Positions 36,096 to 45,505 of a stretch of DNA of 64,000 nt are shown here, piece after piece (the first letter of the stretch is position 1; each line of letters opens with the position of its first letter). The notes under the pieces were generated by a model that saw only the letters and a program-made list of their open reading frames with translations, was not told the DNA's origin and searched no databases. Location: NCBI GenBank assembly GCA_028284495.1, contig JANQRP010000007.1, positions 62,001 through 126,000 on the forward strand, read 5' to 3'. Source of the stretch: Longimicrobiales bacterium (lineage in GTDB: Bacteria; Gemmatimonadota; Gemmatimonadetes; Longimicrobiales; Gaopeijiaceae). Position numbers and translations under genes: made by a program.

Positions 36096-37106
36096 TCAAT
36101 TTCCTGCCGTGGGCGGAGGTAGCGTACCGTCCAATTCGGCGTATACCTGCCGGATCGCGCGCGCGCCCTGACTCGCACGCAGCGACCACGTCTCGAGGTC
36201 GCCGAACCGCGCCCGTTCGGCCGCCTCGGCCACGGGGACGCCCTCCGCGTGCAGCCGGCGTCCCTCGTCGATCACGCGGACCAGAGCCCTTCGATACGTC
36301 TCGAGTTCCTCCTCGAGCACCTCAGGCGTCTCGACGAACCCGTGGCCCGGGACATAGACCTCGATGTCCATGGCCTGGGCGCGCTCGATCATCCGTACCC
36401 ACTCGGATGGGAAGGCGCTCCGCATGGCGGGGAAGACGCGGTTCAGGTAGGCCTCGCTCATGAACAGCACGCCGTGCTCGGGCAGGTGGACGACGAGGTC
36501 GCCGCCCGTGTGCGCCCGTCCCAGGAAGAGCACCCGGACCTGGTACCCGCCGAGGTCCAGGGCGACACTGTCCGCCACGAGACGCGTGGCCACCGGCGGA
36601 ACTCCTCGGGGATCCCCGACGGCCCGGGCCCGTTCCGCGGCGGCCTCCAGCAGCGCGGCGGACGTGGGGTGCGCCAGCACCTCGACGCCGTCCGGGAAGG
36701 CCGTGTTTCCACCCGTGTGGTCGCCGTGGTCGGACGCGACGACCAGGTGCGTGACCGGCCGGTCGGTCACCTCCGCGATCGCGGCGAGCATGCGCCGGGT
36801 CTCCTCGACGCTGCCCTGTCCGTCCGCCACGAGAACGCCCGCGGGCGTCACCACGAACATGCTGACGGTCGTGAAGCGCTCGTCGCCCGCGGAGCGGAGC
36901 GCCTCGTAGGTGAACGCCCCGGGCGCGATCTCCTGAACGCGCGGGAAGTCCGCCTTGGTGAAACCACGCGCGACCGGGTCGGCCGTTCGCGGCACATCGA
37001 GTTCGGCAGGCGGCGGGTCGGGCACCTCGCTCGCGCATGCCGCGAGGGCCAGGCCCGCGAGCAGCGGGACGAAGCCGCGGGCGGGGCGCACTCGGCGGCG
37101 CGTCAC
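36096..37106 (-). CDS. Metallo-beta-lactamase-fold lipoprotein with altered metal motif
   Basis: A 336-residue protein starting at a GTG at 37106, chosen because GAGG lies eight bases upstream and a lipoprotein signal ending in A-L-A-A-C follows. The MBL fold shows GVLVADGQGS, the metal motif, RAHTGGDLVVHLPEHGVLFMSEAY, and a PGHG histidine. The HxHxDH signature reads S-D-H-G-D-H, so the first histidine is absent. Related exported MBL proteins work with quinoprotein dehydrogenases, and a PQQ-type sugar dehydrogenase lies 47 bases upstream on the same strand, so the two may be co-transcribed. Whether it still hydrolyses a substrate is uncertain. Confidence 0.82.
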   Translation of the reverse strand: MTRRRVRPARGFVPLLAGLALAACASEVPDPPPAELDVPRTADPVARGFTKADFPRVQEIAPGAFTYEALRSAGDERFTTVSMFVVTPAGVLVADGQGSVEETRRMLAAIAEVTDRPVTHLVVASDHGDHTGGNTAFPDGVEVLAHPTSAALLEAAAERARAVGDPRGVPPVATRLVADSVALDLGGYQVRVLFLGRAHTGGDLVVHLPEHGVLFMSEAYLNRVFPAMRSAFPSEWVRMIERAQAMDIEVYVPGHGFVETPEVLEEELETYRRALVRVIDEGRRLHAEGVPVAEAAERARFGDLETWSLRASQGARAIRQVYAELDGTLPPPTAGN

Positions 37107-37153
37107 GATGACGTCCTCATCCGCCCATAGTCGCCCGGACCCGGCCCGCTCCG

Positions 37154-38305
37154 CTACCGCGAGGCCTCGACGATCCGCGAGACGCGGCCGCTCCGTTCGA
37201 TCACGTACAGCTCGCCGTCGGCGTCCACGCCGAACGAGGTGACCTGTCCCAGCGGGCCGAGGTCGTGCTCGAGCAGATCGGTCGCGCGCCCGTCGTCCAG
37301 CCGGAAGCTGCGCACGAACCCGGTGCAGAAGTCCGCGAAGAAGTACCGGCCGACGGCGCCGGGCACGTCCGACCCTCGATAGACGTAGCCCCCGGTGATC
37401 GAACAGCCCTCGCCGTGCCCGTACTCGAGCGCCGGCGGTTCGAACCCGCTCGTGTCGCAGGTGGAGGCGCCGAAGCAGAGCGTTCCCTCGGCGACGTTCC
37501 AGCCGTAGTTGACACCGGCCCTCGTCGCATCGACCGCGTTCACCTCCTCGCGATCGCTCTGCCCCACGTCCGCGATCCACAGGGTTCCGGAGGGCGGGTC
37601 GAATGCGAACCGCCAGGGGTTCCGCAGTCCCCACGCCCAGATCCGGTCGTCCCCCGCCGCGCCGATGAACGGGTTGCCGGGCGCGGCTTCGCCGGCCTCC
37701 GTGATCCGCAGGATCGAACCGAGAACCGTCGTCGGATCCTGCCCGGCGCCGAGCGGGTCGCCGCCGCCACCGCCGTCGCCCATCGCGACGTACAGGTGCC
37801 CGTCGGGTCCGAAGGCGAGCATGCCACCGTTGTGGTTCGCGAAGGGCTGCTCGACCGAGAGGATCGTGGTCGTCTCGACCGGGGCCGCGACGTCGGCCGA
37901 CGGATCCGGGGCCACGTACCGGACCACGCGGGTGTCTCCCCCGGCGTTCGTGTAGTTCACGAAGAACCGCCCACTCGTGGAGAAGTCCCGGGAGAACGCG
38001 AGGCCGAGAAGGCCGCGCTCGCCGCCCGTCGAAACGGTTCCCGACAGGTCGAGCCACGCGTCGGCCACCAGCTGGCCGTCGCGGACGATCCGGATCCGTC
38101 CCCCCTGCTCCACCACGAACAGTCGCGGATCTCCGTCCGGGGCGGTCAGGAACAGCGGCGCGTCGAGCCCCTCCACCACCGTCTCGAGCGCGAGCGACGC
38201 GTCGTCGCCGGGTGGCTCGCCGGGCGACGTCGGCGCATCGGAGCAGGCCGACAGGACGAGCGCGAGCGGGGCGAAGCGCAGAAGCGCGGGGCGTGAGCTG
38301 GTCAT
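37154..38305 (-). CDS. PQQ-dependent sugar (glucose/sorbosone-type) dehydrogenase lipoprotein
   Basis: A 383-residue protein from the ATG at 38305 with a lipoprotein signal ending in V-L-S-A-C. It is a six-bladed beta-propeller of the soluble glucose dehydrogenase/aldose sugar dehydrogenase family: GLDAPLFLTAPDGDPRLFVVEQGG, GERGLLGLAFSRDF, the conserved NHNGGMLAFGPDGHLYVAMGDGG with catalytic-type histidine, IWAWGLRNPWRFAFD, DVGQSDREEVN and GGYVYRG. It should oxidise sugars in the periplasm using PQQ. Cofactor synthesis genes are not in this window. Four cysteines (CFGASTC, GEGC, DFC) may form disulfides. It is followed by the MBL-fold lipoprotein. Confidence 0.9.
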   Translation of the reverse strand: MTSSRPALLRFAPLALVLSACSDAPTSPGEPPGDDASLALETVVEGLDAPLFLTAPDGDPRLFVVEQGGRIRIVRDGQLVADAWLDLSGTVSTGGERGLLGLAFSRDFSTSGRFFVNYTNAGGDTRVVRYVAPDPSADVAAPVETTTILSVEQPFANHNGGMLAFGPDGHLYVAMGDGGGGGDPLGAGQDPTTVLGSILRITEAGEAAPGNPFIGAAGDDRIWAWGLRNPWRFAFDPPSGTLWIADVGQSDREEVNAVDATRAGVNYGWNVAEGTLCFGASTCDTSGFEPPALEYGHGEGCSITGGYVYRGSDVPGAVGRYFFADFCTGFVRSFRLDDGRATDLLEHDLGPLGQVTSFGVDADGELYVIERSGRVSRIVEASR

Positions 38306-38405
38306 GTCGGTCCCTACACCCCGACCCCGTTCGCCGAGCCACACCGGCCGAAGGAGGGGGCCAGCCGCGCGACTCGTCCCGCCACCCGACTCGGTCCGCC
38401 CCCCC

Positions 38406-41081
38406 CTACTCCTCCCGAACCACCCGCATCGGATCCACGCTCGACGCCCGGTGCGCCGGCACGTAGCTCGCGACGAGCGCCACACCAAGCATCACCAGCG
38501 ACATGCCGACGAAGGTCGGGATGTGGATTGGCTCCACTCCGTACAGCAGCGTCGCGAGCACGCGGGTCGCCCCGACGGCGGCCAGGAGGCCCACGGCCAC
38601 GCCGACCACGGTCACGCGCCCGCCTTCGAGCACGATCATGGTGCGGAGGTGCGACCGCTTCGCTCCGAGGGCCATGCGGATGCCGATCTCCCGCGTGCGC
38701 TGGCTCACGACGTAGCTCAGCACGCCGAACAGGCCCACGGCACCGAGCACGAGCGCCAGGACGGCCGCCACCACGATCGTCAGCATGGTGAAGCTCAGCC
38801 GAGCCATGGATCGCCCGGCGAGCGCCTCCATGGTGAAGACCCGGTACATCGGGGCCTCGGGAGCCATGTCCCGCACGACCTCTCGGATCTCACCGGCGAT
38901 CGATCCGGCGCGTGGCGTCTTCACCACGTACGCGGGCGTGCCGACGGCCCAGGCCGTGGGTGCGGGCCCGACCATCGGCAGGTAGAGCATCGGATCGGCC
39001 TGCTCCTGTCGGAAGTCGGACAGGTAGATGTCCTCGACCACCCCGACGATCCGGACCGGGAAGTTGGGTCCGTCCGGGGCCACGAACACGCGGCGGCCCA
39101 GCGGATCCTCGCCCGGCCAGACCCGTTCGGCCGCGGCCACGCTGATGACCCCCTCCACCTCGGCCGGTACCCGATCGTCCTGCTCGGGCAGCCGCCCCGA
39201 CAGGAGGTCGATCCCCATCGTCTCGAAGTAGTCGCCGCCCGCCATGGTGAAGCCGATGGTCGGCTGAGGGAGTTCCTCGCCGACCTCCGACTCGCCCATC
39301 ACCAGTGTGGTACCGGCCCCCTCGTCGAGCGGGAGCGTGTTCACGAGGCCGACGGACTCGACCCCGGGAAGGGCGCGCAGACGATCCATGAACTCGTAGT
39401 GGAAGCGGGCGAACGTCGGCGCGTCGACAAGCCCGTTGGCTTGCGGATCGGGCGCGGCCTGGAATGTGAAGATGTCGGCGGTCTCGTAGCCCGGGTCCAC
39501 GTTCGTGAGGGTCTGGAAGCTCTGCAGCAGGAGGCCGGACCCGACGAGCAGAACGAGCGCCGTCGCGGTCTGAAGCACCACCAGGCCGTCCCGCACCCAC
39601 CGATCGGGGCCACCCCCGGCGCGCTCGGTGCCCCGCAGCCCGCCCGCGAACTCCGGATTGGAGAACCTGAGCGCCGGAAGCAGCCCGGCGAGGAGCGCGG
39701 CGACGAGCGCCACGAACCCGGTGAAGAAGAGCGCCGAGCCGTCGATCGTTACCGAGCTCAGGCGCGGGATGCTCTCCGGCGCGGCGCGGACCAGAAGCGG
39801 CACGCCGAACCACGCGAGGACGACGCCGCCGATCCCACCGGCCGCGGCCAGTACGGCGGCTTCGCTCAGCTGCGCGCGCACCAGGCGGAGCCGACCGGCG
39901 CCCAGGGCCCGCCGGACCGCGAGATCGAGCCGACGGCTCTCGGCGCGGACGAGCAGCAGATTCGCCACGTTCGCGCAGGCGATCAGCAGGACCAGCCCGA
40001 CCGTTCCGAGCAGGATCCAGAGCGGGCCGCGGATATCACCCACGAGCGTCTCGTCCAGCGGCCGGATGATGGGCCGGAACCGATCGATGATGTCCTGATA
40101 GCGGGCGTTTCCGCCGAAGCGCTCGGGCAGCCGGGCCGTGAGGACCGACAGCTCCTCGGCGAGCAGCTCGGGGGTGACGTCGGGCGCCATCCGACCCACG
40201 AGGCCCAGACCGAATCCGCCGGCCTGCACCGGCTCGGTCGGGAGATCGTGGACCCAGATGGACGTCTGCTCGGAGGGGAACTGGAAGTCGGGTCCCATGA
40301 CGCCGACGATCGTGACTTCGGTGCCCATCGCCGTGATCGGCTGGCCGAGCACGTTCGGGTCGCCACCGAACCACTCGAGCCAGAGCCAGTGACTCAGCAC
40401 GCCGACCGTGGCTTCAGGGTCGGCCTCGGTCGGTACCCGGCCGATGACCGGCTCGACCCCGAGCACCGTGTAGAGGCTCGGAGACACCGCGGCGCCGAAG
40501 AGGCGGTCCACGTTCTCTCCGGCCGCGACCGTCCCCTGCCCTCCCTGGACGAGCGCCAGGTCGGCGAGGCGATTCGACTGCTCGCGGTACTGGACGTAAA
40601 ACTCCGTGCCCAGACCGAACTCGTCGGGAAGGTCGGAGCCGGGTGCGGTGCCCGCGAGCGTGACGAGCGCGCCCGGATCGTCGAAGGGGAGCGGTTCGAG
40701 CAGAACCTTGTCGATGACACTGAAGATCGCCGTGTTCGCCCCGATGGCGAGCGCGAGCGTCCCCACGGCCACGACGGTGAAGCCCGGCGTCTTCCTCAGG
40801 TTCCGGATCCCGTGCCCGAGGTCCCGCACGAGCCCTTCGAGTGCCGTCCGCATGTCCCACCTCCCGTCGTCGTGTCGCAGCCGCTCCAGCACGAAGCCGG
40901 TCGAGAACGTCAGCGCCTGCCACCAGTACCACAGCCCCGCGCGCCGGCGGCCGTGTGCCGCCACCTGTTCCAGCCAGACCTCGTGGAGGTCGCCCATCAC
41001 GGGCCCGCACACCTCCCACTCCAGCGACTCCTCGAGGAGCCGACGTGCCAGACGCGGGGGCTCGGCGGGTCGCGGGGCCAC
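38406..41081 (-). CDS. MacB/FtsX orphan permease with N-terminal permease prefix domain (ADOP)
   Basis: An 891-residue permease starting at a GTG at 41081. Residues 1-75 form the prefix domain (RLARRLLEESLEWEVCGPVMGDLHEVW and GLWYWWQAL). Then follow two MacB-periplasmic plus FtsX halves: the first TM at TVVAVGTLALAIGANTAIFSV, FtsX block LGTVGLVLLIACANVANLLLV, the second half with ALVLLVGSGLLLQSF, and the C-terminal SQRTREIGIRMALGAKR...PAHRASSVDPMRVVREE. No ATPase is nearby. A PadR regulator lies 44 bases upstream, the usual pairing for this family, so regulation by PadR is likely. It should act in the inner membrane; the transported or sensed compound is not known. Confidence 0.92.
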   Translation of the reverse strand: MAPRPAEPPRLARRLLEESLEWEVCGPVMGDLHEVWLEQVAAHGRRRAGLWYWWQALTFSTGFVLERLRHDDGRWDMRTALEGLVRDLGHGIRNLRKTPGFTVVAVGTLALAIGANTAIFSVIDKVLLEPLPFDDPGALVTLAGTAPGSDLPDEFGLGTEFYVQYREQSNRLADLALVQGGQGTVAAGENVDRLFGAAVSPSLYTVLGVEPVIGRVPTEADPEATVGVLSHWLWLEWFGGDPNVLGQPITAMGTEVTIVGVMGPDFQFPSEQTSIWVHDLPTEPVQAGGFGLGLVGRMAPDVTPELLAEELSVLTARLPERFGGNARYQDIIDRFRPIIRPLDETLVGDIRGPLWILLGTVGLVLLIACANVANLLLVRAESRRLDLAVRRALGAGRLRLVRAQLSEAAVLAAAGGIGGVVLAWFGVPLLVRAAPESIPRLSSVTIDGSALFFTGFVALVAALLAGLLPALRFSNPEFAGGLRGTERAGGGPDRWVRDGLVVLQTATALVLLVGSGLLLQSFQTLTNVDPGYETADIFTFQAAPDPQANGLVDAPTFARFHYEFMDRLRALPGVESVGLVNTLPLDEGAGTTLVMGESEVGEELPQPTIGFTMAGGDYFETMGIDLLSGRLPEQDDRVPAEVEGVISVAAAERVWPGEDPLGRRVFVAPDGPNFPVRIVGVVEDIYLSDFRQEQADPMLYLPMVGPAPTAWAVGTPAYVVKTPRAGSIAGEIREVVRDMAPEAPMYRVFTMEALAGRSMARLSFTMLTIVVAAVLALVLGAVGLFGVLSYVVSQRTREIGIRMALGAKRSHLRTMIVLEGGRVTVVGVAVGLLAAVGATRVLATLLYGVEPIHIPTFVGMSLVMLGVALVASYVPAHRASSVDPMRVVREE

Positions 41082-41125
41082 GGGTCGCGTTCGCCCTCAG
41101 CCGGGACGGGTGGGAACGAGAGGCG

Positions 41126-41467
41126 TCATGCTTCTCGGGGTGCGGGATCGAGACCGTCCCAGAGCGCGTCCATCATGGCGCGCTGGTCGCGCAGCAGCGT
41201 GACCGCGCCCGGTTCGACGCTCACGCATCGCTTCGGCTTGCCGCCGCGCTCCGGAGTCGGCTCGCTCATCCAGCTCTCGACGAGGCCCTTCTTCTCGAGC
41301 CGGCGGAGTGTGACGTACACGGAGGCCCGCGAGACCGAGCGTCCCGTGCGGGCGCGGATCTCCTCGACGATCGGAACGCCGTACACGTCGTCCGACCCGG
41401 CCTCCTCGAGGCGGAGGATCGCGAGCAGAACCATCTGCTCGAACTCGCCGAGTATGTCCTTGCTCAC
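41126..41467 (-). CDS. PadR-family transcriptional regulator
   Basis: A 113-residue winged-helix regulator. The GTG at 41467 is chosen because GGAG precedes it by six bases and the product starts at the conserved region (SKDILGEFEQMVLLAILRL); an ATG at 41515 would add 16 arginine-rich residues. The PadR core is clear: DDVYGVPIVEEI, GRSVSRASVYVTLRRLEKKGLVESW and a C-terminal helix for dimerisation. It probably represses itself and the downstream permease in response to a small molecule. An inverted repeat upstream (41517-41535) is a candidate operator. Confidence 0.92.
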   Translation of the reverse strand: MSKDILGEFEQMVLLAILRLEEAGSDDVYGVPIVEEIRARTGRSVSRASVYVTLRRLEKKGLVESWMSEPTPERGGKPKRCVSVEPGAVTLLRDQRAMMDALWDGLDPAPREA

Positions 41468-41516
41468 GCCCCGCTCCCGGTCCGGCGACGTCCGGCGACG
41501 CCCTGCGCCGCGCATC

Positions 41517-41535
41517 ATGATGACAACGTCAACAT
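41517..41535. promoter_or_regulatory. Candidate PadR operator
   Basis: ATGATGAC (41517-41524) and GTCAACAT (41528-41535) form an inverted repeat with a three-base spacer and one mismatch. It overlaps a perfect CATCA-TGATG palindrome at 41514-41523. The patch is AT-rich in an otherwise GC-rich region, ends in ATG/CAT like known PadR sites, and lies 50-70 bases upstream of the padR start. On the minus strand it overlaps a weak TATGTT that could be a -10 element. Confidence 0.4.
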
Positions 41536-41616
41536 AAAACGCGGACGCACGCGCGCAACCTCGACGTGACGGCGCATGTAGCGTGAAGTGCGGCCCGACA
41601 CATGACGTGGCCGGAC

Positions 41617-43314
41617 CTACCGCCAGGTCTCCCGGAAGCTCGACACCTGGGCGTCGTTCCCGATGGTGAGCAGCACCGACCCCGTGGCCAGCCGGGTATC
41701 CGGACCCGGCTCGGACAGCAGCTCCTCCCCCCGCTCGATCGCGACCACGGTGAGGCCGGTCTTCTCGCCGATGCCACTCTCGCGAAGCGTCGTCCCGACG
41801 AGCGACGGAGGGCACGGGAGGTAGTGGAAGGCCACGCCCGCTCCGAGCACGATCGGCGGGCGCTCGTGGAAGAGCGCGAAGATCGTCTCGACCGCGAGTG
41901 TCGTGTAGCTGAGCGTCAGATCGGCTCCGGCGCGCTGGATGGCGGCCAGGTTCCGGTCGTGGGTGATCCGGCTGAGAATCCGCGCGTTCGGGTTCAGCCG
42001 GCGCGAGTAGGCGGCCAGGTAGATGTTGGTCGCATCGTCGTTGGTCGTGAGAATGATGGACGGTGCCTCCTCGAGGCCGACCTCCCGCATCACGTCGCGG
42101 TCCGCCGCGTCGCCGACCACCAGCCGGTCGGCGATCGGCTCCAGCGACGCCGCCACGTCGGGATCCCGCTCGAGGATGTGGACCGGGATGCCCCGGGACC
42201 GGAGCGAGTTCGTCACGGACCGTCCCACCTCGCCGCCCCCGATCACCACGACCGGGTGGATGTTCGTGTCGTAGATGACCAGATACTCGTTCAGCCGCTC
42301 GAACGCCTCCGCCGAACCCACCACCACGGGCTCGCAGAGATCGGTCAGCACCGTGTCGGGCCTCGGCGGCACCATCTGCGCGCGGTGCCAGACCCCCGCC
42401 ACGTTCACGCCGGCGATCTCACGCAGGCGACTCTCGCCCAGCGTCACGCCCTCGAGTGGCGTCCCGTGCACCGGAAACTCGCCGATGAGCAGGTCGCGAT
42501 ACGAGGCGAGGACGTGGACCTGGGCCAGACCCGCGCAGACGCGATTGGCGAGCTGGTCGCCGAGGCGTCGTTTGAGGTGCAGCACGTGCGTGCATCCGCT
42601 CAGTTCGAGAATGTCGACCGAGTGCTCCTGCTCGGCGATGGACGCGAGCGGCAGCGAGGGCGACGCCTCCCGCACGGTGAGGGCCACGTTCGTGTTGGCC
42701 AGATCGTCGCGGTTCAGCACGATCATCCGGGCCTGCTCCACACCCAGAGCCCGGTACGTCTCGACATCGTCCACGGCGCCTCGCACCACGGGTACGCCGT
42801 CCCCGTACAGGTGAGTCGCGGCCGCCGGCTCCTCCTCGATGACGAACCACGGCACGCCGTCGCGGCTCAGGCGCTGGCCGAGGGCCCCCACGGTCTCGTC
42901 CCAGGCCGTGAAGATGACGTGCCCGGACGTACCTCCGGGGACCGAGCGCGGCGCCCGCATCCGCAGCCTCGCCTCGAGCCACGGCGCGTAGAAGTACCGG
43001 ATGAAGGCGAACGGCAGCACGATCAGCAGCAGCACGATCCCGGACAGCAGAACCACGACGCTGAACGCTCGCCCGAGGTCGCTCGTGAAGGTGATGTCAC
43101 CGAACCCGAGCGTGCTCATGACCGTCAGCGTCCAGTAGACGCCGGTCATCCACGAGTGATCCTCGCCCTCGCGGAGCATCACGACGTGGAAGAGGATCGA
43201 GTAGACGGCGATGACGACGACGAGAAACGCGAGATAGCGGAACAGCCCGCCCAGATTCCGTCGGAGCTGTTCGTCCCGGAGCGCGTACGCCAGATGACCC
43301 GATAGAAACTTCAT
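41617..43314 (-). CDS. Two-TM potassium channel with two RCK domains
   Basis: A 565-residue channel subunit. TM1 covers about 23-45 and the pore helix leads to the selectivity filter T68-L-G-F-G-D, a variant of TVGYGD. TM2 covers about 84-106. Two tandem RCK units follow: the first from about 131 (GHVIFTAWDET, where the glycine-rich nucleotide loop is degenerate) and the second from about 352 (PVVVIGGGEVGRSV, with an intact GxGxxG loop), then an RCK_C-like end (ESGIGEKTGLTVVAIERGEE). The layout matches GsuK/MthK-type ligand-gated K+ channels, four subunits forming an eight-RCK gating ring. It is divergent from the S9 peptidase. Confidence 0.9.
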   Translation of the reverse strand: MKFLSGHLAYALRDEQLRRNLGGLFRYLAFLVVVIAVYSILFHVVMLREGEDHSWMTGVYWTLTVMSTLGFGDITFTSDLGRAFSVVVLLSGIVLLLIVLPFAFIRYFYAPWLEARLRMRAPRSVPGGTSGHVIFTAWDETVGALGQRLSRDGVPWFVIEEEPAAATHLYGDGVPVVRGAVDDVETYRALGVEQARMIVLNRDDLANTNVALTVREASPSLPLASIAEQEHSVDILELSGCTHVLHLKRRLGDQLANRVCAGLAQVHVLASYRDLLIGEFPVHGTPLEGVTLGESRLREIAGVNVAGVWHRAQMVPPRPDTVLTDLCEPVVVGSAEAFERLNEYLVIYDTNIHPVVVIGGGEVGRSVTNSLRSRGIPVHILERDPDVAASLEPIADRLVVGDAADRDVMREVGLEEAPSIILTTNDDATNIYLAAYSRRLNPNARILSRITHDRNLAAIQRAGADLTLSYTTLAVETIFALFHERPPIVLGAGVAFHYLPCPPSLVGTTLRESGIGEKTGLTVVAIERGEELLSEPGPDTRLATGSVLLTIGNDAQVSSFRETWR

Positions 43315-43480
43315 GCGCCCAGCATATCAGTCGTGCCGACGCGCGTCGATCATCGACAGCTGGACCGATGGCCACTGGCCCGGGGCAGGCCGTGAGGCTG
43401 GCGCGTCGGAGGGTCGGCGCACACCGTGCCGGGTACGGACCCGCCCGGCAGGCGGGTCGAGCCACTCCCCGGAGACCCTC

Positions 43481-45505
43481 ATGACCCGCCCCCTCCGTCC
43501 CGCGACCCTCGCGATCGCCGCCCTACTCGCGTTCGCCCCTGGCGCCGATGCGTTCCAGGACCCTGCCTCACCCCGCGCGATGACGATGGAGGCGTCGCTG
43601 TCGCTGCCGTCGTTCGGCAGCTGGGAGCTTTCGCCCGACAATCGGCGGATCGCCTTCGTCCGCTCGCAGCGGGACCCCGAGGACGAATGGGACAACACAT
43701 CCCACATCTGGGTCCACGACCTCCAGACGGGCGAGACGAGGCAGCTGACCAACGGGGACCGGGGCGAAAGCGGACCCCGCTGGCTGAGCGACACCGAGCT
43801 GCTCTTCAACGCCCGCCGCGGAGACGACGACGACGCGCAGAACCGGATCTGGCGGATCTCGGTCACGGGCGGAGAGGCCGTGCCGTTCCTCGAGGACGAG
43901 GAGGCTCCCTCGGGATCGTTCAGCGACGACTGGCGCTACATCGCCTACACCGAGGAGTCCGACCGGCCGGACCAGGAGGAGTGGGACGAGCGACGCGAGC
44001 GGCGAGACGACGCCTACTACGCCGAGCAGAAGCTCACCTGGCGACACATCTGGGTGTACGACGTCGAGTCCGGTGAGAAGCGACAGGTCACCGAGGGTGA
44101 GTACGACCACGGAAGCGCCACGTGGTCGCCCGACGCGCGGTGGATCGCCTTCACGTCCAACCGGACGCAGACGCAGATGGGGGATCCCGACCGGAGCGAC
44201 AACTCCGACGTGCTCGTGATCTCGGCGGACGGCGGCGAGCCAATCCCGGTATCGAACGCACCCGGGCCCGACGGATCGCCGACGTGGGCGCCGGACGGTA
44301 CCCGGATCGCCTGGACCGGGTCGCTGAACGAGAACATCAGCGCCGGACAGAACGACCTCTTCGTCGCCACCTTCGACGACGGTCGGGCCGGTGATCCCGT
44401 GAATCTCACCGACGGCTTCGACTACTCCGTCTCCGGCCCCCGGTGGACGCCCGATGGCCGGCACATCGTGTTCACGGCGGCGGAGGGCCTGACGTCACTG
44501 ACCTATCGCGTTCCCGCCGGCGGCGGCGAGATGGAGCTCCTCCTTCCCGACGACGAGTACATCTACGGCGGCGTCGAGATCTCGGACGACGGCTCCCTCC
44601 TGCTCTTCACCGGCACGTCGCTGACGTCGAACGGCGAGGTGTTCATGGCCGATGCCGACGGGTCTCGTATCGAGCGCGTGCTGGCTCCGCTGGGTGACTA
44701 CCTCGCCGAGTACCAGATCGCGGACGCCGAGACCCTGACGTGGGAGGGCCCGGACGGGTGGGAGATCGAGGGGATCCTCACCTACCCGGTCGGCTACGAG
44801 CCCGGGCAGGCCTACCCGCTGATCCTCCAGGTGCACGGCGGGCCCCACGGTCGGTTCTCGAAGTCGTTCAATGCGGGCACGCAGATCTGGGCGGCGCGCG
44901 GCTACGCGGTGCTCCGCACGAATCCGCGAGGGAGTTCGGGCCGCACGCTCGAGTTCTCGAACGCGAACTTCATGGACTGGGGCGGGAAGGACTTCGAGGA
45001 CATCATGGCCGGCGTCGATCACGTCATCGAAATGGGCGTGGCCGACCCCGACCGCATGGCGATCATGGGGGGCAGCTACGGCGGCTTCATGACGTTCTGG
45101 GCGGTGACGCAGACCGACCGGTTCAAGGGCGCGATCGGCCACGCCGCGATCAGCGACTGGTACTCGTTCTACGGGCAGACGGACATCCCCTACTACCTGC
45201 AGAACAGCTTTGGCGGCCTGCCGTGGGAGACCAAGGAGATCTGGGAAACGTACAGTCCGATCGAGTACGCCGAGAACGTCTCGACCCCGCTCCTCATCAC
45301 GCACGGCGAGGAGGATCGGCGCGTGCCGATCTCACAGGGGGAGCAGTACTTCCGGACGCTGAAGAAGCTCGGGCGGGAGGTCGAATTCCTCCGTTTCCCG
45401 CGGGCCGGTCACGGCATCAGCGAGCCACTCCACCGGATCTTCCTCGATCGGGAGCAGGCGGAATGGTTCCGCATTCACGTTCTGGAGGGGCGGCCGATCA
45501 CCTGA
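43481..45505 (+). CDS. S9-family (prolyl oligopeptidase/acylaminoacyl peptidase-like) secreted peptidase
   Basis: A 674-residue protein from the ATG at 43481, with GGAG six bases upstream. The signal peptide ends around G-A-D-A. An N-terminal beta-propeller (WELSPDNRRIAFVRS, ATWSPDARWIAFTSN, PTWAPDGTRIAWTGS repeats) precedes an alpha/beta-hydrolase peptidase domain with LQVHGGPHG, the nucleophile GGSYGG (Ser532), the acid in GEEDRRVP and the base in RAGHGIS. It should cleave short peptides in the periplasm. It contributes to a peptide-degrading theme with the M14 pair nearby. The gene is convergent with the beta-barrel/cupredoxin pair, with a hairpin in the gap. Confidence 0.93.
   Translation: MTRPLRPATLAIAALLAFAPGADAFQDPASPRAMTMEASLSLPSFGSWELSPDNRRIAFVRSQRDPEDEWDNTSHIWVHDLQTGETRQLTNGDRGESGPRWLSDTELLFNARRGDDDDAQNRIWRISVTGGEAVPFLEDEEAPSGSFSDDWRYIAYTEESDRPDQEEWDERRERRDDAYYAEQKLTWRHIWVYDVESGEKRQVTEGEYDHGSATWSPDARWIAFTSNRTQTQMGDPDRSDNSDVLVISADGGEPIPVSNAPGPDGSPTWAPDGTRIAWTGSLNENISAGQNDLFVATFDDGRAGDPVNLTDGFDYSVSGPRWTPDGRHIVFTAAEGLTSLTYRVPAGGGEMELLLPDDEYIYGGVEISDDGSLLLFTGTSLTSNGEVFMADADGSRIERVLAPLGDYLAEYQIADAETLTWEGPDGWEIEGILTYPVGYEPGQAYPLILQVHGGPHGRFSKSFNAGTQIWAARGYAVLRTNPRGSSGRTLEFSNANFMDWGGKDFEDIMAGVDHVIEMGVADPDRMAIMGGSYGGFMTFWAVTQTDRFKGAIGHAAISDWYSFYGQTDIPYYLQNSFGGLPWETKEIWETYSPIEYAENVSTPLLITHGEEDRRVPISQGEQYFRTLKKLGREVEFLRFPRAGHGISEPLHRIFLDREQAEWFRIHVLEGRPIT

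Noticed and set aside
41481..41500. Tandem ten-base repeat TCCGGCGACG near the padR start
   Set aside because: Only two copies, partly within the alternative N-terminus; most likely chance or slippage in GC-rich sequence.
37977..41537. Very long open frame on the plus strand opposite the orphan permease
   Set aside because: It is antisense to a clearly recognisable permease and PadR gene; its product is low-complexity Arg/Pro/His-rich, as expected from GC-rich shadow frames.
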